From Defluviitaleaceae bacterium (GTDB lineage Bacteria > Bacillota > Clostridia > Lachnospirales > WQUN01), in contig WRKK01000304.1 in assembly GCA_009782245.1 (NCBI GenBank), forward strand, positions 1 through 11,325: a stretch of DNA of 11,325 bases. Reading direction: 5' to 3'. Below are positions 7,678-11,325 of the stretch, one piece after another. A program made the position numbers and the translations under genes. Under the pieces are notes generated by a model. The model was given only the letters and a program-made list of their open reading frames with translations. It was not told where the DNA came from and ran no database searches. Each line of letters begins with the position of its first letter. Position 1 is the stretch's first letter.

Positions 7678-7714
7678 GAGATGTAGTGAAATATATTAAA
7701 GGGGGGTAATTAAT

Positions 7715-8002
7715 GTGATTATTGCTGAACCAAAAAAATATACCTATGAAGAAATGAAAAGGGAGTTTGATGGTAATTGCGTATGTGCTGAAGTTGTTGA
7801 AAGAGACGAGCGTAATTGGATGAAGACAGGAATTGTTCTCATAGTCGCTCCGATGATGGACACAGTACTTGAAGAGGCTCAACTGTTGGAAAAGCAGGGG
7901 AGCAGAAAACCTTTCTCTACGTGGTCGTATGAAAATTTTGTAGGGTTTCCAGACGGTATATTTACAGGGATTGTGCACGTAGTGCCGCATGAAGATGATT
8001 AA
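7715..8002 (+). CDS. Unrecognised 95-residue protein, tandem copy 1
   Basis: I do not recognise the family. It is a small, soluble-looking acidic/mixed protein with no signal peptide or membrane segment. Features are YTYEEMKREF near the N-terminus, Cys22 and Cys24, a hydrophobic core strand GIVLIVAP (39-46), a charged helix-like stretch (53-65), an aromatic segment FSTWSYENFVGFPDG (67-81) and an acidic end HEDD. The start is GTG at 7715 behind a G-rich site (AAAGGGGGG, 7698-7706); an overlapping ATG at 7713 is followed at once by TGA. It is the first gene after the cluster promoter and matches the next gene at 89 of 95 residues (changes K7R, D19K, T38I, L52F, H88Q, P91S). About 12 further codons differ silently, which suggests both copies are under selection. 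Real gene likely; function unknown. Confidence 0.85.
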   Translation: MIIAEPKKYTYEEMKREFDGNCVCAEVVERDERNWMKTGIVLIVAPMMDTVLEEAQLLEKQGSRKPFSTWSYENFVGFPDGIFTGIVHVVPHEDD

Positions 8003-8023
8003 ATTAAATTTTATTTTGGAAGA
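7715..8023 (+). repeat. Tandem duplication, unit 1 (309 bp)
   Basis: Aligns without gaps to 8044-8352, about 92% identical over the coding part. Similarity also extends upstream into the ribosome binding sites (with one 1-base gap). The unit covers the whole 95-residue gene plus the first dozen codons of the following protease gene. The junction is just after TTGGAAGA. Confidence 0.9.
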
Positions 8024-8039
8024 ACCCAAAAGGAGGTAA
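7989..8039 (+). pseudogene. Fossil 5' end of the aspartic protease gene
   Basis: ATG at 7989 opens a 16-codon frame, MKMIKLNFILEEPKRR, whose first 14 residues match the protease start MKMIELNFTLEDTK at 10 positions. The match stops at the duplication junction, and the last codons are simply the ribosome binding site of copy 2. The AGGTGG that precedes the intact protease start reads ACGTAG here, so it is unlikely to be translated well. Confidence 0.75.
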
Positions 8040-8043
8040 CAAC

Positions 8044-8331
8044 ATGATTATTGCTGAACCAAGAAAATACACATACGAAGAAATGAAAAGGGAGTTTAAG
8101 GGTAATTGCGTATGTGCGGAAGTTGTTGAAAGGGACGAGCGTAATTGGATGAAGATTGGAATAGTTTTGATAGTCGCTCCAATGATGGACACAGTGTTTG
8201 AAGAGGCTCAACTGTTGGAAAAGCAGGGGAGCAGAAAACCTTTCTCTACATGGTCGTATGAAAATTTTGTAGGGTTTCCAGACGGCATATTTACAGGGAT
8301 TGTGCAGGTGGTGTCGCATGAAGATGATTGA
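8044..8331 (+). CDS. Unrecognised 95-residue protein, tandem copy 2
   Basis: Paralogue of the preceding gene with the same length and layout; no known family recognised. Differences lie at residues 7, 19, 38, 52, 88 and 91; the aromatic segment at 67-81 is identical. Unlike copy 1 it begins with ATG and has a near-perfect AAAGGAGGT site (8029-8037), so it is probably translated more strongly. Its last 14 nt overlap the start of the protease gene, a sign of translational coupling and perhaps of 1:1 production with the protease. Whether it is a substrate, inhibitor or partner of that protease is inference only. Composition matches the neighbouring small genes rather than the GC-richer flanks. 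Confidence 0.88.
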   Translation: MIIAEPRKYTYEEMKREFKGNCVCAEVVERDERNWMKIGIVLIVAPMMDTVFEEAQLLEKQGSRKPFSTWSYENFVGFPDGIFTGIVQVVSHEDD

Positions 8332-8352
8332 ATTAAATTTTACTTTGGAAGA
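8044..8352 (+). repeat. Tandem duplication, unit 2 (309 bp)
   Basis: Second unit of the duplication that starts at 7715; offset 329 bp. After 8352 the sequence continues as the intact protease gene while unit 1 breaks off, so this unit keeps the ancestral gene order. Confidence 0.9.
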
Positions 8353-8803
8353 CACAAAAATGCTATCCAAAGTTTCGATAACAAAACCTAACAAAATTGA
8401 CGAAGAATTGACTCTTATTATTGATTGCGGCTGCTCTATGACCACTATGACCCCGCAACTATTCCAAAGGTTAGGTTTCCCAAAAAAGGACGAATCCCCC
8501 ATTACAATTTACGGCATAAACAGCGAGGAAAAAGGCTTTTCAACGTTAATCCCGTCGTTCAAATTGGGAGCAGTAGAATTAGGCGAAATAAGAGTTGCCG
8601 TAGCCAATATGCGCCCCGAATACCAAAACAGCATTTTATTGGGAATGAACATTCTAGGCTGGTTTGATTTTGGTTGGCAAATGCGAACAAAAAGGATTTA
8701 TATGTACCCCAGAAATTTTGCCGATGCTAATTATATTCAAGAGGGGTTTAGGCTGAAAAATCCCAAAACTAAATTGTTGGCTGCTGAAGTGGACGATGTG
8801 TAA
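8318..8803 (+). CDS. Retropepsin-like (clan AA) aspartic protease, DCG variant
   Basis: A 161-residue protein with the layout of single-domain, dimer-forming retropepsin-type proteases. An active-site loop IIDCGCSMTTM sits at 34-44 with the presumed catalytic Asp36, followed by the helix segment QLFQRLGF (47-54). A flap-like stretch ITIYGINSE follows (62-70), and then the hydrophobic-hydrophobic-Gly motif ILLGMNIL (106-113). The family's usual D-T/S-G-A/S is here D-C-G-C-S, with Cys in place of the Thr/Ser. No signal peptide or membrane segment is seen, so it should act in the cytoplasm. ATG at 8318 was chosen because AGGTGG (8306-8311) lies 6 nt upstream and the fossil copy aligns from this Met; ATG at 8324 is possible. 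It overlaps the preceding gene by 14 nt. Fold assignment is moderately sure, proteolytic activity less so. Confidence 0.72.
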   Translation: MKMIELNFTLEDTKMLSKVSITKPNKIDEELTLIIDCGCSMTTMTPQLFQRLGFPKKDESPITIYGINSEEKGFSTLIPSFKLGAVELGEIRVAVANMRPEYQNSILLGMNILGWFDFGWQMRTKRIYMYPRNFADANYIQEGFRLKNPKTKLLAAEVDDV

Positions 8804-8816
8804 CAAAATCATGTAT

Positions 8817-8822
8817 TATAAT
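8817..8822 (+). promoter_or_regulatory. Possible -10 box for the downstream small genes
   Basis: TATAAT in the 48-nt spacer between the protease gene and the next gene, but no recognisable -35 box at 16-18 nt. It may give some independent transcription of the last three genes, or be A/T-rich chance. Confidence 0.25.
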
Positions 8823-8851
8823 TTTAAGTTTAACGAAAGAGGTTAAAAGCC

Positions 8852-9097
8852 ATGAATAAAACTGCAAAAATTTATTTAGAAGAAGATTTTTTAGTATACG
8901 CTTTAGGCAGCCTAGAACTGCGTATACCTTGGAATTTTAAGGATACGTATCCTGTGGGAATAGAATCTGTTTCTTTAGGTCATGTTCAGCTAAAATTGGC
9001 AAATGGAGAAGTTGACGGGTTTGCTACAAATGCCTTTTTGAGCAGTTTAAGGTTGCCCGAGCAGACTGATATTGTTAATGCGGAGGTTATTTTATGA
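8852..9097 (+). CDS. Unrecognised 81-residue small protein
   Basis: Not assigned to a family. No signal peptide or membrane helix is visible; the sequence looks largely beta-stranded, with ELRIPWNF (22-29), GHVQLKLANGEVDGF (43-57) and an acidic C-terminus. The segment with LANGEVDGF loosely recalls the strand-turn layout of DUF2442 proteins, which often neighbour DUF4160 genes, but the match is too weak to name. ATG at 8852 has AAAGAGGT (8836-8843). The stop overlaps the next start as ATGA, so it is translationally coupled to the 91-residue gene. It starts 48 nt after the protease gene, close enough to be in the same transcript. Confidence 0.75.
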   Translation: MNKTAKIYLEEDFLVYALGSLELRIPWNFKDTYPVGIESVSLGHVQLKLANGEVDGFATNAFLSSLRLPEQTDIVNAEVIL

Positions 9098-9369
9098 CAT
9101 TAAATCAAGTGGCGAATGATTCTTATTTTTGTACTCATGGTTTCGCTTTTGTTTATGAGGGAAAAACGGACTTTAACGTTCCAAAAGTGCTTGTTTATTG
9201 CACGGACGATTTAGAGCAGCGTACTTTGCTTTACATAAAACGCAACGAGGCGGCTTTAATACGCACTACTATAAAAAACTCTTTATCACTTAAAGTGCTA
9301 AAAAGTTTGCTGGTACAGGATTTTAACATAATACAGGAGGTTTCGTATGCCGAAAATTTTCAAAAATAA
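9094..9369 (+). CDS. Unrecognised 91-residue small protein
   Basis: No family recognised. A mixed alpha/beta soluble protein: an aromatic N-terminal part (YFCTHGFAFVYEG, 11-23), a strand VPKVLVYCTDD (29-39), then a basic helix-rich half with SLSLKVLKSLLVQDF (63-77). Cys13 and Cys36 are the only cysteines. The start is the ATG in ATGA shared with the previous stop, behind GGAGGT (9082-9087). Its final 23 nt overlap the next gene, whose ribosome binding site lies inside this one. The tight overlaps on both sides show a translationally coupled trio (81-residue, 91-residue, DUF4160-like), suggesting that the products act together. Confidence 0.78.
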   Translation: MTLNQVANDSYFCTHGFAFVYEGKTDFNVPKVLVYCTDDLEQRTLLYIKRNEAALIRTTIKNSLSLKVLKSLLVQDFNIIQEVSYAENFQK

Positions 9370-9709
9370 AGTTGCGGGATATTTCCTTTATTTTGACTCC
9401 TCTTGTTTGGAAGAGCCAGCACATTTGCATACTAGCGAATCGCCCAAATTGATATATGCTGGAAATGCTAAAATTTGGGTATTTCCTGACGGCAATACAA
9501 AAATTCAGTACGCAGGAGATGTTCCAGAAAAATCCTTGCGTTTAATACAGGATTATTTGAGTAACCATTACTTGGAATTTTTTGAATTGTGGTCTAAGAA
9601 GAAAACGCCTTTTGAAATATTGGGGTTTGATGACAGAACGTTTACTCTGGCTGATATTGAGGAAATACAGCGACAGCAGCAGGTTATGTTAGATCAACTT
9701 GAAAAGTAA
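9347..9709 (+). CDS. DUF4160-like protein
   Basis: A 120-residue protein whose plan matches DUF4160: an MPKIF opening with a short strand GYFLYF, then EEPAHLHT (22-29) in the place of the family's PPH(F/V)HV motif, NAKIWVFPDG (40-49) and a C-terminal helix rich in L/W/E (EKSLRLIQDYLSNHYLEFFELW, split across 61-82). A glutamine-rich tail (IEEIQRQQQ) extends past the usual end. DUF4160 has no firmly known activity; genes of this type are often next to DUF2442 genes and have been listed among candidate toxin-antitoxin components. ATG at 9347 follows AGGAGGT (9335-9341) inside the preceding gene. It is the last gene of the plus-strand cluster and convergent with the GH18 gene. Confidence 0.7.
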   Translation: MPKIFKNKVAGYFLYFDSSCLEEPAHLHTSESPKLIYAGNAKIWVFPDGNTKIQYAGDVPEKSLRLIQDYLSNHYLEFFELWSKKKTPFEILGFDDRTFTLADIEEIQRQQQVMLDQLEK

Positions 9710-9743
9710 AAACCCCTTTGCAAACATCGCCCACAAAGAGGTT
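9708..9743 (-). terminator. Rho-independent terminator of the GH18 gene
   Basis: On the minus strand, AACCTCTTTG ... CAAAGGGGTT makes a 10-bp stem with one mismatch and a 13-nt loop, and runs straight into TTTTT. It lies about 20 nt past the GH18 stop. On the plus strand the hairpin follows the DUF4160 stop directly but lacks a T-run, so two-way action is uncertain. Confidence 0.7.
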
Positions 9744-9764
9744 AATCCAACTATCCACTAATTG

Positions 9765-10748
9765 TTATTGCATTGCCCGTAAAAGCGTACTATCCTTGTC
9801 ATCGCAAGTATATTCCCAAAACATAATTCCCTTTAGCCCTTTAGTTTTTACATAGTCAAACTTTGCCTTAACAGAGCGCGGGTCGTCAAAGGTTATAAAT
9901 TCTTTGGTGTTTTCGTCAAAGGCGTAGGCGGCTTTGGCTTGGTCGTCGTATTGTACGCCGCCTGCTTTTTCGGCACGTTCTAAAGCATCGGCATAGCCGC
10001 CCGTCCAGGTTGGAACTTCGCCGTTAAATGGCGTGTCTAAGCCGCTTGCTCCTGCAAAAATTCTGGCGTAAAATGCCGCACCCAAAACTAGCTTATCCAA
10101 CGGAACGCCCGCCGCTAAATATAAGTTTACTGCCTTGTCGCCGTACATACTGTTGCTGTTGGGCGATTCGTATAGTGCTGTGTGGTGGCACGTGTGTCGG
10201 CGGTTCGTTAGGTCGCGGGTCATGTCATAGGTCATCAAGTTAAAGAAATCCAGTAAATTTACCAGTTTATCAATCTCCAAATTATCTATGCAGCCCTGAA
10301 AAGCCCCAGCCGCCATTGTTATTAGCTTGTCTTTGCCCAGTTTGTTTCGCAACGATTGCACCCACGCTGTAAAATTTTCTTTGTCGGCGGGTGAGTGGTC
10401 TATTCCAGCCGCACCTATTCCTGGATATTCCCAGTCAAGGTCGATTCCGTCAAAACCGTAATCTTCCATTATGGCAACTAGCGAACTGGATAACTTTTCA
10501 ATACCCTCTGGCGTGGAACAAGCGTCAGAAAAGCCGCCAGCGCCCCAACCGCCAACCGATAATACTGCTTTTATACCTTGCTTATTTTGCATAAATTCTC
10601 GTACTTTGTCGGCGTTCTTCCAATGGGCAACGCTACCCAATCCGTCTTTTACCACGGCAAACGAAAAATTAACGTGCGTTAATATTTTTTCATCGCCGCT
10701 CCTAAGGCCGTCAAAACGACCTTCTCCGATATAACCTGAAATATACAT
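9765..10748 (-). CDS. GH18 family chitinase-like glycosidase, no signal peptide
   Basis: Predicted to cleave beta-1,4 links between N-acetylglucosamine units in chitin or chito-oligosaccharides. The 327-residue (beta/alpha)8 domain shows the GH18 markers: strand YISGYIGEG at the N-terminus, SVGGW (64-68), catalytic DGIDLDWE (100-107) with the acid Glu107, LMTYDM (171-176) and FWEY (310-313). All key acidic residues are present. The start was set at ATG 10748 because AAAAGGAGA (10754-10762) sits just upstream and the protein fold begins here. A 42-residue in-frame extension to 10874 would cross the predicted promoter and leader hairpin. The true N-terminus has no signal peptide, so the enzyme is either cytoplasmic (acting on imported oligomers) or released by another route. 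It is a monocistronic unit with its own promoter and terminator. Confidence 0.92.
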   Translation of the reverse strand: MYISGYIGEGRFDGLRSGDEKILTHVNFSFAVVKDGLGSVAHWKNADKVREFMQNKQGIKAVLSVGGWGAGGFSDACSTPEGIEKLSSSLVAIMEDYGFDGIDLDWEYPGIGAAGIDHSPADKENFTAWVQSLRNKLGKDKLITMAAGAFQGCIDNLEIDKLVNLLDFFNLMTYDMTRDLTNRRHTCHHTALYESPNSNSMYGDKAVNLYLAAGVPLDKLVLGAAFYARIFAGASGLDTPFNGEVPTWTGGYADALERAEKAGGVQYDDQAKAAYAFDENTKEFITFDDPRSVKAKFDYVKTKGLKGIMFWEYTCDDKDSTLLRAMQ

Positions 10749-10763
10749 AAAATTCTCCTTTTG

Positions 10764-10793
10764 CCGCACAGAATCAACACCCTTGTTGTGCGG
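10764..10793 (-). promoter_or_regulatory. Leader hairpin next to the GH18 ribosome binding site
   Basis: 7-bp perfect arms (CCGCACA and TGTGCGG) around a 16-nt loop. In the minus-strand mRNA it ends 1 nt before the AAAAGGAGA site. It could shield the leader, act as an operator on DNA or tune translation. No T-run follows, so it is not a simple terminator. Confidence 0.5.
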
Positions 10794-10804
10794 TTGTTGT
10801 TTAT

Positions 10805-10833
10805 ATAGTAACATTTTTGTTGCGGCTTGTAAA
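10805..10833 (-). promoter_or_regulatory. Promoter of the GH18 gene
   Basis: On the minus strand, TTTACA (10828-10833), a 17-nt spacer and TACTAT (10805-10810) with an extended -10 TG (TGTTACTAT). Predicted start is about 50 nt before the start codon, so the leader hairpin would be transcribed. Confidence 0.6.
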
Positions 10834-10908
10834 GTTTTTTTGTGAAAATAATTTTTCGCCAATTTTTTCACCAATTTTTTTCCAAAAGAAAGCAGAGCAA
10901 AAAAATTA

Positions 10909-10937
10909 TTGCTACTGCAAGATAAAAATGCTACAAT
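10909..10937 (+). promoter_or_regulatory. Promoter of the small CXXC protein gene
   Basis: TTGCTA (10909-10914), a 17-nt spacer and TACAAT (10932-10937). Predicted start near 10944, about 26 nt before the TTG start codon. It diverges from the GH18 promoter across an A/T-rich spacer with two CCAATTTTTT direct repeats (10861-10880 region). Confidence 0.65.
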
Positions 10938-10969
10938 AGCGATATAACCTTACAAAAGGAGTGTTTTGC

Positions 10970-11155
10970 TTGAACATAAAAAAATTGCTAAACGAAATTA
11001 AGCCCAAACCGCCGTGCGAGACTTGTTTGTACAAATTGGGCATGATAAAATATGTGGTTAGCCCTTGCCCCGCTTGCAAGGCGAATGGCTACAATAATTA
11101 TGCGGGATTTTTAGGGGATACACGCAACAGCGACGATACGCCGCAACGGGATTAA
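10970..11155 (+). CDS. 61-residue double-CXXC (zinc-ribbon-like) small protein
   Basis: A small protein with two Cys pairs, PCETC and PCPAC, spaced CX2C-X13-CX2C, the pattern of a zinc ribbon or rubredoxin-like metal site. I do not recognise a specific family. The N-terminus is basic and helix-like (MNIKKLLNEIKPK); the C-terminus is polar and probably disordered (DTRNSDDTPQRD). TTG at 10970 is taken as the start because AAAAGGAG (10954-10961) lies 8 nt before it. The in-frame GTG at 10961 overlaps that site and is unlikely. The gene stands alone with its own promoter and a hairpin after the stop. Roles such as nucleic-acid binding or metal handling are only guesses from the Cys pairs. Confidence 0.72.
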   Translation: MNIKKLLNEIKPKPPCETCLYKLGMIKYVVSPCPACKANGYNNYAGFLGDTRNSDDTPQRD

Positions 11156-11177
11156 CAGTAAAATTTCCAAAAAACCG

Positions 11178-11216
11178 AAAAGCCGCAAGATATTACCAAA
11201 ATATCCTGCGACTTTT
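11178..11216. terminator. Long hairpin after the CXXC gene, possible two-way terminator
   Basis: A 16-position stem with 14 pairs (AAAAG-C-CGCA-A-GATAT against ATATC-C-TGCG-A-CTTTT) and a 7-nt loop. It lies 22 nt after the stop. The outer A/T pairs supply a short CTTTT on either strand, as in symmetric terminators, but the T-run is short. Confidence 0.5.
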
Positions 11217-11242
11217 GCCTAAACTATAATACTAAAAAATTA

Positions 11243-11325
11243 GCGGGTCAAGGGGCGCGCTCCTTGCGGGGTCAAGGGGCGCGCTCCTTGCGGGGTCCAG
11301 GGGCAGCGCCCCTGGCGGGTGTGGG
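11243..11325. repeat. GC-rich tandem palindromic repeats (continue past window)
   Basis: Two near-identical units of 23-24 nt (11243-11265, 11266-11289) and a third diverged unit (11290-11314), followed by GCGGGTGTGGG. Each unit holds a hairpin: CAAGGGGCGCGCTCCTTG in the first two (one G-T pair) and the perfect CCAGGGGCAGCGCCCCTGG at 11297-11315 in the third. Very different in base composition from the A/T-rich DNA just before it. It resembles dispersed GC-rich intergenic palindromes common in some Clostridia and other genomes. No ORF is evident. Confidence 0.85.

Noticed and set aside
8300..8317. TTG start giving an MCRWCR extension of the protease
   Set aside because: It would make the AGGTGG binding site part of the coding region, and the fossil copy and ribosome binding site both point to ATG 8318.
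7658..8502. Minus-strand ORFs opposite the duplicated genes
   Set aside because: They repeat because the DNA is duplicated; the plus-strand frames have promoter, ribosome binding sites and silent-site divergence typical of real coding.
10749..10874. 42-residue N-terminal extension of the GH18 gene
   Set aside because: It would start upstream of the predicted promoter, read through the leader hairpin and lacks a ribosome binding site; the strong AAAAGGAGA before 10748 marks the start.
10961..10969. GTG start for the CXXC protein
   Set aside because: The GTG overlaps the AAAAGGAG ribosome binding site itself; TTG at 10970 has correct spacing.
11243..11325. CRISPR-like array
   Set aside because: Units are directly abutting palindromes without unique spacers, and no cas genes are present.

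Overview
The window looks like chromosome of a low-to-moderate GC, Gram-positive anaerobe of the Bacillota (probably Clostridia). The basis is strong AGGAGG-type ribosome binding sites, several sigma-A promoters with exact or near-exact -35/-10 boxes, NAD-dependent DNA ligase, a lipoprotein cellulase, GTG/TTG starts and A/T-rich spacers. Genus cannot be named from sequence alone. No rRNA, tRNA, CRISPR array, transposase or phage gene was seen.

Layout. (1) 1-1349, plus: the 3' end of a leucine-rich-repeat protein with an unrecognised C-terminal region, noticeably more GC-rich than the rest. (2) 1431-7564, minus: a four-gene run in the order Gfo/Idh/MocA oxidoreductase, ligA, GH5 endoglucanase lipoprotein, purA. 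It starts at an exact TTGACA-17-TATAAT promoter (7536-7564) and ends at a hairpin/T-run terminator (1431-1456). A second promoter inside the end of ligA can drive the cellulase and purA separately. (3) 7649-9709, plus: a compact accessory cluster of six small genes, divergent from the first operon and served by its own exact-consensus promoter. It holds two tandem copies of an unrecognised 95-residue protein, a retropepsin-like aspartic protease with an unusual DCG active-site motif, two unrecognised small proteins and a DUF4160-like protein. Genes overlap or are closely spaced. (4) 9708-10833, minus: a GH18 chitinase-like gene with no secretion signal, its own promoter, a leader hairpin and a terminator. 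(5) 10909-11216, plus: a 61-residue double-CXXC (zinc-ribbon-like) protein with promoter, TTG start and downstream hairpin. (6) 11243-11325: GC-rich tandem palindromic repeats running off the window.

How the genes may work together. The minus operon mixes housekeeping (ligase, adenylosuccinate synthetase) with carbohydrate functions (oxidoreductase, cellulase). With the GH18 enzyme this suggests a polysaccharide-using lifestyle. The plus-strand cluster is the most likely undescribed unit. Duplication of a 309-bp block has left a fossil of the protease gene's start between the two 95-residue genes, and both copies still encode 89/95 identical residues. This suggests that the 95-residue protein and the protease form a functional pair, with the three downstream small proteins possibly attached. 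The function is unknown.
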